From Mytilus edulis (Eukaryota > Mollusca > Bivalvia > Mytilida > Mytilidae), in NCBI RefSeq assembly GCF_963676685.1, contig NC_092350.1:3337486-3401485 (forward strand): a stretch of 64,000 nucleotides of DNA, written 5' to 3'. This document shows, in pieces, positions 42,001-53,777 of this stretch (position 1 is the stretch's first letter; each line of letters begins with the position of its first letter). A model generated the notes under the pieces. It was not told the origin of the DNA and made no database searches. It worked only from the letters and a program-made list of their open reading frames with translations. The position numbers and the translations under genes were made by a program.

Positions 42001-44598
42001 TTGGATTTTAATATTTGGTCAGGTTCTTTGACTTGTGTTTTTGAAGTTAATATTATAATCGAGCGCTGCGATTGCACAAAATTGTATTTGAAGCTTTCGA
42101 ACGATTACTTTGGGAAGCATTTGGTTCTTGGCTTAATTCAAATGATCAGAATGAATTTCGCGATTCTTATTTTCAGCATCTGTTCTGTCAATCTTAGCTC
42201 AAATCAGACAAAATTTAACAGAAGACAACTTAAAAACCTTGCTTATGTCACCTTATGTTGGTAAACTATTTGAGGCATTTAGTGTATATTGCAATCTAAG
42301 TGAGGGACTAATGAAAAAGTTCTGGAATTCGTATATAGAAATGGTCGAACTTTTATTGGTATTTATAAGAGCAACAAGGGAAGGTAATTTGAAACTTCAT
42401 TTGGCATGTGTTGAAAAAATGCTACCATGGTTTTTCGCAAATGACCGTCAAAACTATCCCCGATATATGTCAGTCTATTTGCTTCATATGCAAAATCTGC
42501 CAAATACATATCCTGATGCCCATGAATATCTTACATCTGGTGGTTTTTGTGTTTAGAGAAGCTCTCATGGATTTTCTAGATCTCCAGTTGACCAAACAAT
42601 CGAGCAAACGTTGAACAAAGATACCAAAACAAGAGGTGGCATTGTTGGTTTCAGTTTAAATAAAGGTTCTGTTAAACGTTGGTTGCTAAATGCACATGAA
42701 AGAGCTTCAATATCATCAAAATGTCGAGATTTGGCATGAATAGTTAATCCTGAAACATCCACACAAATAGAACTTGACAAAACTCGAATGAAGTGAGATG
42801 AAATTGACGTTTTGAAATTTGTTCAAACACTGCAAAGCTGAAAAAATCCATTTGAAACATCTGAGCAGCTACCAGGCGTGTCCTCGGGTACTGTTTCTTT
42901 TTCTAAATTAATGTGCGACGCGTATGAAAAGGGAAAGTTGGCATCAGACAATTTCATCAGTGAACGGCTTGTTCAAAAGTCAATCGGCATTTTCAAACCA
43001 ATTTAAAGACACTCATAGCTTACATTTTCAACAAAGTAAATAAAAGGTAAGCAGTTAATAACTGATAAGAACAACAGCACATTGAAAGCAGATCTAAATC
43101 TTTTTTGTCGCCTGCTTGTGATAGCCCAGACAAGACAGTTGGATATGCGAGAGGTCCTGAAGTTTAAATTAGGTCCTCTTCCATGGTCTCTTGTAAACGC
43201 TGATGGTACACCTGTAAAGGCAAATGAATCTGTCCTTGCTGGTCTTTTAGAAAAGGGCGTTGAATAAATGCAAGCTATTCATGAAAAAGCATGTGGATAT
43301 TTGATGGCATGGCAGTCATTCAATCAATCACAAGGATACCAAGTTTTTTTTCTGATTTGGCAAATGTTGTTTTTAAAACCATCCTTTCAGTTTAAAAAAG
43401 AGCTCCCCGTATTGATTTTGTCACTGATCAGTATCCCACAATATCCATAAAAAAATAAAAACGGGATCGCAGGTCATTGGGAGAGCAAATCATTACAATA
43501 ATTTCGAGATCATTACAATCGTGTCCTCGGCAATGGAAGAAATGTTTGTCAGTTGGTAGAAACAAAGTTGCTCTTGTTAAATCCTTGTGTCGGAATGGAG
43601 TAAACAATCCTATAGATTTTATACACTTGAAGGAATTGATTTATTTGTATCACTGTTGAATCTGAAAAAGTGACAAGTGTAAAATGCACTCAGCTTCTAA
43701 GCAAACAGGAAGAAGCCGACAAAAAATGTTTCTTCATGCAAAACACGCAGCTGACAAAGGTTACGATTTCATTGTAATAAAATCAATCTGATGTGGAAGT
43801 ATTGGGCTGCTATTTTCAGAATTGTATCAGTTCAAATATTATTCTTCTGATAGGTACGTCTTCCAAATGCAGATTATAAAATGTGCAATCAACGCAAAAC
43901 GCAAAATTGGGGGAGAATGTTTGTAGAGCACTGCCAGGTTTGTACGCCTTTACTGGTTGTGATTTAGTTAGTGCTTTGTCTGGTAAGGGAAAAAGCAAAG
44001 CATTCGGCGTTTTGACACGTTCTGTGGAATTTTCAGAAGGTCTGTTCCGTCTTGGTGAAAATTTTGAAGAGGTATGCGAAGAACTGTCAAAAACATTCGA
44101 GAGGTTTTTGCGTGCTATATATGGATACGATAATAATAACATCAATGCATTAATATTCAGAATTTTTTGCAATGCAAAAAACATTCATTTGTCATCTACT
44201 GCCCCAAACAAAAGATGCAATGTTAAAGCACATCAAACGAGACAACTTTCAGGCAAAGATTAGGAAATCTGCTCTGCAACACTATTCCATCGCCAAACAA
44301 CCATGCTTGGATTGTTAAGAACGATTTGATCACCATCAATTGGCGAGACCAAACGCCAGCGTAAGATGCTATATTGATACTGATAAGCTATTCATGTATA
44401 GCTGGTTGTGCCACTAAAAGATGTTCATGTGTTCGACAAGGTTTATCTGGTACAGATGGCTGCAAATGTACGAGTGATTGTAGCAACAAGAATAATCGAA
44501 TCGTTGTTATGGTTGACGATGACGACAAAGATGAAGATGATGGTGATGATGATTCGATAGATGGCGTTGACGAAAATGAAGATGATTCTATGGATTGA
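42001..44598 (+). pseudogene. transposon-encoded protein with FEN/XPG-like nuclease motifs
   Basis: Pieced from several frames. 42239-42556: FWNSYIEMVELLLVFIRATR and CVEKMLPWFFANDRQNYPRY. Then KTRGGIVGFSLNKGSVKRWL near 42640, KADLNLFCRLLVIAQTRQLD and FKLGPLPWSLVNADGTPVKA at 43082. RQWKKCLSVGRNK at 43510. EEAD followed by FLHAKHAADKGYDFIVIKS near 43730, then LPGLYAFTGCDLVSALSGKG at about 43930. A Cys-rich tail (GCATKRCSCVRQGL, CKCTSDC) ends at 44598. The E-x-A-D and GCD-x-x-GKGK pattern resembles FEN/XPG enzymes. The D-x-D box expected after 'IVIKS' is deleted. I know this protein type as 'uncharacterized' in bivalves; many stops make this copy dead. Confidence 0.6.
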
Positions 44599-45059
44599 CC
44601 TTCTTCATGACCTTAAAATGTGGTTTTCTGTTGTTAAAAGAACTTTAATATAGATCTTAAAACCTTGACAGTTCCTTTATTTTTGTAGTACTATGTGTGT
44701 TTTTAAATGACTGTGATGTACATTGCTTATGTTTGTGTTTGTCATTGATTCCATGTTTTTTTTCCTTTTCTAACCTTTGAATTTTGTTCAACTGCCTTTA
44801 TTTACTTGATGCTCTATGTTTCAATGTAAAAAAATATACATTTTTATCAAGAAAACTAGTATGTATGCTTTGTTTCATTCAAAATCATAAATTTTGGATA
44901 TTACCCTCCCCCTTTTTTTCTTTGTCCTATACGATTTAAAAAATAAATAAAAACTAACCTCCGTATTAATAAGATATGATTTATTCAATTTAATAAGAGA
45001 AATTGTACAGAATACTTGGTTATTTTTTCTTTTTTCTGTATATATGTGTTAAACAAATT

Positions 45060-45231
45060 TTTTGATATACTCTGAAATAAGACCCCTTTTAACCCCTTTT
45101 GGACACTTTTTTCAAAAGTCTAACACCTCTAAAAATATTTTTAAGACATTACTCTTTAGATTTATACCAAAAAATTGCGGTACCCTGGGGTGTAACACAG
45201 AACTGAGATTTTACCTTACCGGCTGATGGAC
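45060..45231 (-). repeat. right terminal inverted repeat
   Basis: Reverse complement of the left repeat, with 'gcggtaccctggggtgtaac' at 45177-45196 the strongest block. Confidence 0.7.
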
Positions 45232-45251
45232 TAATACATTAAATATAATCA

Positions 45252-45450
45252 TTAGAATGTATGAGTGAGTTGTAATAAATAATTCGCAGTCAAAAAATCT
45301 ACACAGTTATGTTTAAAAGTGTCCAGGTTTTCAAAACATTTTATTTCATTTGGTAGTTTATTCCAAAGTATTGATGAACTATATGCGAAAGATTTCTTCA
45401 TTGAATTTGTGTTCGGTCGTACAACAGCTAAATTATTTAAGTTGCATGTA
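45252..45450 (-). pseudogene. LINE RT extreme C-terminal fragment
   Basis: Minus-strand reading CNLNNLAVVRPNTNSMKKSF then AYSSSILWNKLPNEIKCFEN, ending LLQLTHTF and a stop at 45252. This matches the last ~60 residues of many CR1/Jockey-like RT proteins ('..SF.YSG...WN.LP..I......F'). It lies 20 bases outside the DNA transposon's right end. Confidence 0.6.
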
Positions 45451-47020
45451 TGTTACAATGTAATGTTGTGTGTTGAAAAGTTATAACAATTTTCCAAGAA
45501 AAGTGGAATGCGTTAATGCTTTTGATCATTTAATCATAATAATGACACACGTTTTTTGCAAATCCAGTTTAAAAGGTTTTGTACTCCTAGTTTTGAATAT
45601 AATTATTTTTTTGTCTGATTTTATATTCAGTGACGCAATCATAAATGTCGAAAAGTTTTCCTTGATTTTTAAATGTCAAATTTGTTCTCCTTATCTTGAA
45701 TCGTGAGATTGTTCCCTGGACAAGAATTATAACCTGAAGTTGCTTACTTTAACGTATTTTGGTCTCTACTAGAGGTTTATTACATTTGAAAATTTACGTG
45801 TAATTCGAATGGTCTATACCTATCCAATGAATAGATTACATTAACTACATTTGGACTTTATTTAACTTATTTTATTTATAACACACCAAACGAATGGATA
45901 ACAACTGTCATATTCCTGTACAGGAATTTTCGTATGTAGACAATGGTAGATGATACTATTTGTGAAAGATACTTCAAACTCTTGATGTTTTCCCAGACTG
46001 TTTTGAATCGATTTTTCATTAAAAAAAAATATTTCCTAATGAATATCTTCTTTAAACGTAAAAGGCGAGGGTAAGATTAATTTGAACATTTTACGATAAA
46101 ATCTAATGTCGCCAGGCTTCTATAAAAACATAATAGTCATCTGTTTCATCCCCTCTATCCCATAAGGTTTTATTTTAAGTATCTGCATCAAATACTCTAT
46201 TGAAATTTAAAAATCAAACTATAAAAGGTATATTTAAATTATTTATACAAACTCATTTTAGATTAAGGGGGTTCGCTACTCAGTTTCAAAATAACAAGGA
46301 TTTCAAATGACTGTTTTAGTTAGGGGGAATCTAAATAGAGAAACTAAAATAGCTGGGAAAAAAATATAAGTCAGTGTGCTTGTTTTTTAGATAAAATCCA
46401 TTGAAAATTTGAAAATTTGACGGGAAAATTTAAAAATTTGGCGGGAAACAAATGTCTCTAAATTTTCACTCATTTCACATTGGCCACTATCTTTTTCAAA
46501 ACAACAATGAAAAAATTACAAGGATTTTATAAGATTTTCAAAAATGGCCTATTACAATATATGGAATGTAAATATGAAGAGAAAAAGGGGGGTTAATTGG
46601 CAAAAAATTAAGAGGCACTTTAATGGATAAAACCAGAGGAATTCGAAAATCTGACAAAATGTAAAAAACATGAGTAGCAAACCTCCTTAAGAACTGAAAA
46701 TTAGACTGCATTTGATAGGCCAATTGATGTTGTTTTTCTTTATTGTTCCAAGAAAATAAGGCCTGTGACTTGATACTTTGAAAGTACTGGTCATAGTAAT
46801 TCTCACATCAACGTTTGATAAGTGTTCTCGTTTAAAGTTTCCTCAATAAGAAAAATTAAGTTTCCTCTATACGACTCATTTTGAATAAAGTTGAATTTGT
46901 AAAGTTAATGAAATTTGAAATTTCATTGACTCAAAAGAGTTTTACAGAAATTTAAGAAACATGTATCTTCGAACTTGTAGACAACCCAGCTTCATTAAAT
47001 AACATTTTGTATATGTTTAT
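45451..47020. other. no gene seen
   Basis: AT-rich. Includes a partial minus-strand copy of the ACTGTCATA repeat (45880-45935) and a block at 46100-46205 shared with 33.56 kb. The frames are short. Confidence 0.4.
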
Positions 47021-47025
47021 CACTT

Positions 47026-47056
47026 ACAGATTCATCATGTTTAGCATTGTGGGTAA
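47026..47056 (+). other. duplicate of the secreted gene's acceptor and start codon
   Basis: TTACAG-(A)-TTCATCATGTTTAGCATT-GTGGGTA matches 35111-35141 at all but one base, then diverges at GTAAGC, which is itself a donor-like site. Could be a first coding exon of a paralogue or a gene fragment. No matching downstream repeats were seen. Confidence 0.4.
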
Positions 47057-47059
47057 GCA

Positions 47060-48390
47060 AACTATGCAAGCTCAATATCTATACTATTTTATGTGTAGTA
47101 AAAAATTAATCAGCATGCCTCTGTGTCCTAAAGGTACGACGCATAGTCGCATTTGTCATCCCTTCTTATGATTATTCAGTATGGGTTATTTTTGGAGAAA
47201 ACCGGGGAAAACAGGCGTCCGGATAGTTTTTCCCTCATCAGATCGACTTTTAAGTCATAGACGACCATAGATAAGACTTCCGGTTTTAATCTTTAAAACA
47301 TAATTTTAATAATTACCCGCGGTCGGGACAATTATTTTCGTGTTATTCTGCATCTTTACTTTTGATTATACTCCTATAATATATAAAGAATCTCTATATA
47401 ATTTAGCAGTGATCGCCGTGGAGAAAAAACCTTGGAATTGATAATTAATTGCAAATACACTTTATTGATAATATACGTATGTTCATAGCATGTACAGAAA
47501 CGCGAAAATCATGGAATTTAACAGAACGCAAAACAAAACGGACTTTTGAAAAAAGGGAGAAGGTTTTAATTATTGTCCTGTCTTCAAGTTCCTATGACTT
47601 TTGATACCTTTTCCGAAATTCTCCAGACAAAAAATCTTTTACCAAAATTCTTTAACAGTTTACATACTTTCAACCAAACTCTAAATGCCAGTGATTTCGC
47701 GGGTGTGTCCTGGTTAACAATTACTTATGCATTTTCCGAACCATCAACTCCATTGACCTTATCTACCAACAAAACTACCAGGACCTCCGCAATACCATCC
47801 CTGTCATTCAGCTTATACACAAATACTACCTCTAGCTGTTCATGAAATGTATTTACCACGAAACCATCAATATGTAAAACCAACCTCATTTACAGACAGG
47901 CACCTGTATATTACAGATCAACTATCTCATCTCAGCAGCCACGCCACCCAACACATGTCAATCAAAATACGTATACGGGACATTCAAATTAACCCAATGT
48001 AACAACAGAACTACCCTATGGTTATCAACAAACAGTGTCTATAAACAATCAATACTAGTACCCAAGTTCTCATGACCAGAGTCATAATATACCAACAAAA
48101 TCAAACTCCTCTGAAACAACCAGAGTTAACATGCATACTACAAAAATGAACCAGCATATGAATACAACTCTATCACATCAAAGGATGAAGAAATTAAAGA
48201 AAGAAAAAAAACAGCAACACAGCGATATCCAACAAATGAAAAGAATTGATAGAAGCTAAGTCAAATGTCTATCCCGACCTACACAATTGCATCAGGTTCT
48301 ATCATATGACAAGGAAAACAAAAATTTAAATCCAATCTCAACAACAAGCCAGGAGCAAAATGTAGTATCGACTCCTAACATAGAACAAGA
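47060..48390. other. unrecognised, possibly a degenerate ORF1
   Basis: The 47573-47845 frame (MSCLQVPMTFDTFSEILQTK) has no motif I recognise. 48000-48380 is Asn/Gln/Thr/Lys-rich in all frames with a basic stretch (EEIKERKKTATQ), a composition similar to the LINE ORF1 at 11.5-12.6 kb. It could be a worn ORF1 relic. Confidence 0.25.
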
Positions 48391-48393
48391 ACC

Positions 48394-49988
48394 TCACAAA
48401 TAGCCCTGTACTAAGTACTCCTTTCCGCAAAGATAGAGAAAATTTCTGGATAAGGGAGTTAGGGACTGCAATGCCATATGGTTGCAATGACAATATTAAA
48501 AGAGTAGGAAATTTGTCAAGTCCTGCCTGCAGTGATATTAATGTAATGAGTTTATTTAATACTACCTTACGACAACAACGTAGTCATGGGCAAAAACATT
48601 ACCATCGGCCTAATGTAAAAAAGTCTTCCAAATCTAGATCACTCTCTGGGAGCTTTGATGACATTCTTTCACATCTTTATCATCCACTAGGGTTACATTA
48701 CATCAGAACTATTCTCTTTTCACTGCCAGTTAATTTTCTAAAACGTTTGAGAGATTATGCACTTGACAAAGGAGGCACCAATACATTTTCTGCAATATAC
48801 AGACTAGTCAGTATTATTTGTGATGTAGCCCTTTTCCGTCTTTTCAAACCAGTAAGATCGGAACCTTTACATGAGGAAAAGAGGAAATTCCTTACTGTTG
48901 ATTTTGCCAATAGAGGAATTGATGCAATCAATATCAGCAACGTTCTACATCACAAGGAGGTAACATCTAAAATTCCTATTTATTTTCAAAATCAATCTGT
49001 TCCTATTGTATCCTACAGTTACACCAAAACCATTGCACCTAAAATATTTGACTATAAACAAGCATTGCAGGACCTTGACTTAGAACAATACTTAAAAAGC
49101 CCTCCGACATGAGACTGTTCCCACTCACCTTATAATTACAGCCCCTCTGGTCATGTTATAACTGGAGATCTAAACATAATTCAACATGAAAATCTCCGAA
49201 AGGTGATTTCTCATGGTCCTAAGTTTAGAGAACCCCAACTCATCAATTGGAACCATAACTTCAAAATTATTATGGATTCCATTGAGGACTACGCCAGAGC
49301 ATGGGCTAAGCGAGAAGAAGTTGAACTGGACACTTTGTCAGAATGGGTTAAAACTATCAGGTCTCTGATAAAACGTCGCATTCACAAGTTGAAAAACTGT
49401 GTGAACGATCGACCAAAGTCCATTTCCAGAGACAAAGAGGCCATGAAATGTCTATCATCTCTTCATGATATGTATGTTGTTGTTCCTGCGGACAAAGCTT
49501 CAAATAATATTGTCTTTGTATGTAAATCGTATTACTACGAATGTCTTATAAAAAAATTAGGAATAAATGAGCACTCAGGTAATCCCACATACAAAAACAT
49601 ATCATTAGACAAGGATGAGATTTTGGCGAATCATAAGTCCTTCATGGCTTCTATGAACATTGCATTGAACAACAAATCGGAGGACTTACCTTGTTTGTAT
49701 TGGATACCAAAGCTTCATAAAATTCCGTACAAACAACGGTATATTGCTGGCTCATCTTCATGTTCCACTAAACAATTGTCCATTAGATTGACTAAAATTT
49801 TATCCGCAGTGAAAGAGGGTCTTCAGAAATACTGTGAAACTGTTTACTCGCGTAGTGGTATTAACCATATGTGGATTCTTAAAAATTCTAAAGAACTTCT
49901 AGACAATTTTAAATCTCGGTCTATTTCTGAAATTAGTTATATCAAACTTTTGATTTTTCAACCCTGTATACCACCATTCCCCATGTGA
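48394..49988 (+). CDS. PLE family A EN-C-terminus, linker and RT fingers, with in-frame TGA at the CxC motif
   Basis: A single reading frame runs from 48394 to 49988 if the TGA at 49110-49112 is read through. It includes MPYGCNDNIK, SSPACSDINVMSLFN, VPIVSYSYTKTIAPKIFDYK, then PPT-TGA-DCS, SPYNYSPSGHVITGDL, VVPADKASNNIV and LYWIPKLHKIPYKQRYIAG. In copy 1 the TGA position is TGT (Cys of CDC). Clam Naiads are reported to encode selenocysteine at several Cys positions, so this UGA might be Sec; a T-to-A nonsense mutation is the simple alternative. No SECIS element was identified by eye. The frame then shifts by a one-base loss near 49945. Confidence 0.65.
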
Positions 49989-50800
49989 AATTGAAAAATC
50001 GCCTAAAAGAAATAATCCATAATGCCTTTCAACATATAAATGGTAGCATACGCTATAAATTTATTACTTTGGGATTTCATAAGGCATATTTCGTTAATAG
50101 TGACAAACAAAAAGGTAAAACATGCTACACAAAAGAACAAGTGGTCAGTATGCTGGAGTTTCTTATCGACAACATATTTGTTGATTTTGGAGGTAGACTT
50201 TTTCAACAAATTGTCGGCATTCCTATGGGAACAAACTGCGCGCCTCTCCTTGCTGACCTCTTCTTGTTTTCATATGAATCGGAGTTCCTTCAGACACTTG
50301 TCAAAAACAAGAAGATTAAAGAAGCCAGGTTATTTAATTTCACTTTCAGATATATTGATGATGTTCTTTCCATTAACAATCCGAACTTTTCTGATTGGGT
50401 TCCATTAATATATCAACCAGAACTAGAAATTAAAGAGACAACAGACACGGCTTAATCCGCCTCATTTTTAGACTTATATCTCGAATGTGACATGCACAGT
50501 CATCTTAGTACCAGAATCTATGACAAACGAGACGATTTTGATTTTGAAATTATCAATTTCCCTTACCTTAGTCGCAATATACCAACTTCACCTGCATATG
50601 GAATATACATTTCCCAACTTATTCGGTATTCAAGAGCTTGCAGCTCCTACTCAGACTTTGATAAACGTCACCAGTGTCTGAGCAGAAAGTTGATGAACCA
50701 GGGGTATGTCAAAGAACGTCTCGTCCTTTTTCTAAAAAAAAGTTCATCGGAAGGTACCCAGAACTTGTTGAAAAATATTCCGTATCAACTTCACAAATAA
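49985..50800 (+). pseudogene. PLE family A reverse transcriptase core, copy 2
   Basis: Continues the RT after a one-base deletion near 49945. GIPMGTNCAPLLADLF and FRYIDDVLS (YIDD) are intact. TAA at 50453-50455 replaces a Ser codon of the ASSASFLDL block. Reading resumes in frame (50492-50800: LSTRIYDKRDDFDFEIINFP) and is lost at an A run near 50738, where two bases are added relative to copy 1. The last RT residues are therefore out of frame. Confidence 0.8.
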
Positions 50801-51177
50801 TACACGATGGTCTTGAAGTATAGATTTTGCGTACTGACGTTGTTTATCATCTTAATAACGTGTTATATTATTCTTTTATTTGTCTTTATTAATATTACTT
50901 TTACTGTTAAGTCTGTTTTTTGAGATATCCTTTTGACGTAACTCTGTGCTTATGTATCCCATCATACTTTGAACGACAAAATTATTTTATGATGTGACTC
51001 TGTACCTATGTATCTTGTCATACCTTGAATGACAAAATTATTTTATTTATTAATATTACTTTTACTGCTAACCTACTTTTTTTGTTATATACATTTGACG
51101 TGACTCTGTACTTATGTATCCCGTCATATTTTGAACCACACTATTATTTTATTTATTATTATTAACTGTTAAGTCAG

Positions 51178-51280
51178 TTTCTTCTTCCGTTAATACCCAT
51201 ATATCAAAACCACATATTATTCTCATAATAATAATAACAAGAAATAGTAAAGTGCAATACCACACGACAGAGCCGATGGC
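51178..51280 (-). repeat. DIRS split direct repeat B2
   Basis: Right end of the element on its coding strand, joined to PLE 3' UTR at 51177. Confidence 0.85.
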
Positions 51281-51454
51281 TGGTAACAGGTTTAATTACC
51301 ATTTAATAATAATATATCTCATGTACATAATATAAACATCTTTATAGTGTCCTCGTATAAATATGTAAATAGTTCATTCAGTGAACCCACACATGTAAAG
51401 CAAAATAATCTCTTAATGCATGATACAAAATCTATGAAAACCGTAGTATTAAAA

Positions 51455-51611
51455 AATAAACGTGACCGATCGAGTGGACCCTGTCGTGCCGAATGATTTA
51501 ACCGCCAAATCAGATGAAACACATAACCTAAAAACGCCACCTATGGGCAGACAATTCAGAAGAAAATAATTTCATACTAATTCATAAATTCAAACGATTG
51601 AAATTATATTT
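51455..51611 (-). repeat. DIRS split direct repeat A2
   Basis: Internal copy of A1 (one difference, 'cgagtgg' against 'cgaatgg'), directly joined to B1. Confidence 0.85.
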
Positions 51612-51711
51612 CTTCTTCCGTTAATACCCATATATCAAAACCACATATTATTCTCATAATAATAATAACAAGAAATAGTAAAGTGCAATACCACACGACA
51701 GAGCCGATGGC
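51609..51711 (-). repeat. DIRS split direct repeat B1
   Basis: 103 bp, 'tttcttcttccgttaatacc' to 'gagccgatggc'. Identical to B2 as far as I can see. Confidence 0.85.
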
Positions 51712-51788
51712 CGAAACACAAAGAACGGGAAAATTTTAAGAAAGTTTTATATCATGCAATAAAAGAATTCAAAATTCAAGCAATAAAT

Positions 51789-52817
51789 CTATAACCCTAA
51801 CTTTTTGGAGACTTTAAGCAAATCTTCTAAGGAGTCCTTAACATAACCATCTTTGGCCGTTTCAGAACGCCATCTACCGTGCCTCTTAAAAAGGCGGTCT
51901 GGTAAACCCAAATTAGCACAAACACTAGCACCCCCAGACCTCAAACTGTGCAATCCATATCGCTTTATGTTATGAACAAAAGGCTTGAAAGCCTCAATAA
52001 AGAGCTCACGCATCCTTGAATACGACAAAGGGGTATTTCCTTTACGCAAAACATAGGCATCTTTACACTTTGTTAGATTTCGAAAAATAAACTCATCAGA
52101 ATCACATGAAATATCAGCCCACTGCAAATATAATTCCATGTTTTTAACGGGACACTTATTTGAATGTGTACGAGCGATTAATACTGAATTTCCATCTCTA
52201 TATACATCTGTTTTACTATGTTGTATTAGAATTGACATATAACACTCTAAAATAACTACATCACTTCTAATATTAAGCATCTCAGAAACTCTTAAAAAAC
52301 CAGCAAATGCAGTGAAACACGCACAAATTATACGTTGATTATACAAGTTACCAAAAGAAAACATGGCATCATACATTTTATGCAGCAATTCTACTGAAAT
52401 AGGTTCCTTTTTATTCGTAGGAGTAGCCGAACTGCGTTTCGCACCTTCTAACACATTAATAACTAAAGACGAATCAGTCGGTGAACATAAAGATCCAATT
52501 AGTGAATGTATCCACTTTAAAGAATAAAAAGCCTGAACAACTGGACTAACAGTATTGCTCGACTGTGTCAGAGAAGCTAAATATATAGCTACGTGAAAAG
52601 CTTTAGCTGGTAGAATATCACAATTTTCAATTCCGTTCAATATAGCCCATTTTTTCCATCGTAAAAAACTTTGATAATATCCTTTTGTTGTAGATGCTGC
52701 TCGAGATTCCGAAAGTAATTCTGGAAGTAAATTCACTTTACTAAGTAAAGAGACAGGTAGATTCTGCAATTCTCCAGCGAAAGCCTGCAAAAATATATGT
52801 GTAATTGAAGGAAACAT
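51789..52817 (-). CDS. DIRS tyrosine recombinase (integrase)
   Basis: 342-codon open frame. The N-terminal SAM-like arm-binding part has SRAASTTKGYYQSFLRWKKW. The catalytic part has FAGFLRVSEM (Arg I), ILIQHSKTDVYRDGN (Lys region), YGLHSLRSGGASV (H-x-x-R), FKRHGRWRSE (His/Trp) and DGYVKDSL (nucleophilic Tyr), the full tyrosine-recombinase set. It would join the circular cDNA to the genome. The frame is intact. Near 52784 an acceptor-like TTTTTGCAG on the minus strand directly precedes GCTTTCGCTGG, so the true N-terminus may come from splicing rather than from the Met at 52817. Confidence 0.85.
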   Translation of the reverse strand: MFPSITHIFLQAFAGELQNLPVSLLSKVNLLPELLSESRAASTTKGYYQSFLRWKKWAILNGIENCDILPAKAFHVAIYLASLTQSSNTVSPVVQAFYSLKWIHSLIGSLCSPTDSSLVINVLEGAKRSSATPTNKKEPISVELLHKMYDAMFSFGNLYNQRIICACFTAFAGFLRVSEMLNIRSDVVILECYMSILIQHSKTDVYRDGNSVLIARTHSNKCPVKNMELYLQWADISCDSDEFIFRNLTKCKDAYVLRKGNTPLSYSRMRELFIEAFKPFVHNIKRYGLHSLRSGGASVCANLGLPDRLFKRHGRWRSETAKDGYVKDSLEDLLKVSKKLGL

Positions 52818-52984
52818 TAATAATGAAAATCATTTAAAATCATTACAATCATATTAATACTACAATCTAAATGTCACTGTAATATTCGCCACTGTCAACA
52901 CAAACACACAAGAAATCCATGTTAAATAACATTCTACAAGAAAAGATCAAGAGAGATCTATAATACATGCTCACATCAAAATGA

Positions 52985-53765
52985 GCTAACTGGATGAAAA
53001 ATCCATCCGTAATGCTAACATGCGAAAAGTTAAATCAACATTGCCAAATATGGCCTTCTTACTCTTACCAGCTATATAAGCATTTTTGTAAGTAGGAAGA
53101 TCTATAAAATTTATCACCTCAGAAATAAACCCATCACCAAAAGGACAAAGCATTGGTCAAAAACTGGCAGAGGGCCAGTAAGGTAAAATTAAAGTACCAA
53201 CAGCTTTACACTGCCGCATATACATCAATACACGTGGGATCAAAGAAACAGGTGGAACAAATAACCTGTTGATCCCTCGCCAATCAACCGTGAACGCATC
53301 AACACCTGATGAATTCACATTCCAAAATCTGGATTAAAAAACGTGTAATTTAAAATTGTCGTCAGAGGCAAACCAATCAACCTCGTGAGGTCCCCAAAGG
53401 GATTCAACTATCTGAAATACAAATTCAGAAATAGCCCAATCATCTGAATCAATAATTCTACTTAGATAATCAGCTCTCTCGTTCTCAGTACGTGGGATCC
53501 ATACCATATCTATATTAACATTGTGTTTAATACATGTGCTAAAAATGTCTAACGCTAACTTTTGCAGAACTGATTTAGTGCTCCCTTTACTAACAATGCT
53601 AACAACATTTTGATTGTCAGTAAACCATTTTACATTCTTGCCATTTAAAAAGTTTATAAGCGACAAAAATACATTTTTCACCGCAGTCAACTCCTTCCAT
53701 GTAGAACTAGTAGAAACTTCAGATTCTAACCACGTACCATGAACAATATTATATGGGTTTTCCAC
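52985..53765 (-). pseudogene. DIRS RNase H and C-terminal domain
   Basis: 53765-53334 reads STSSTWKELTAVKNVFLSLI, KWFTDNQNVVSIVSKGSTKS, MVWIPRTENERADYLSR and LWGPHEVDWFAS: the DIRS RNase H pattern with conserved Glu, Asp (TDN) and Asp (AD). After TAA at about 53332 the same frame goes on with SRFWNVNSSGVDAFTVDW, VPPVSLIPRVLMYMRQCKAV and LPYWPSASF, then a TGA near 53160 where Trp is usual. Ends near 52985. Two nonsense changes probably inactivate it. Confidence 0.75.
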
Positions 53766-53777
53766 GATATAACCACC

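Larger units (their letters stand above)
40579..45231 (+). mobile_element. DNA transposon with ~200-bp terminal inverted repeats (Academ-like?)
   Basis: The left end (ATCCATCAGC, 'tgtgttacatcccagggtac', 'ggtgttagac', 'aaagtgtctaaaag') is mirrored at the right end (GCTGATGGAC, 'gtaccctggggtgtaacaca', 'gtctaacacc', 'ttttggacac'). The arms are about 195 and 170 bp with modest divergence. TA follows the right end and precedes the left end, but the AT microsatellite at left makes the target duplication uncertain. The interior holds one decayed protein (42-44.6 kb) with FEN/XPG-like motifs. XPG nucleases occur in Academ transposons, so that superfamily is suggested, not proven. Confidence 0.65.

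Noticed and set aside
50820..51170. SECIS element for the candidate selenocysteine codon
   Set aside because: ATGA and TGAC motifs occur, but I could not find a convincing stem with the AA apical loop by eye; left for a dedicated search.
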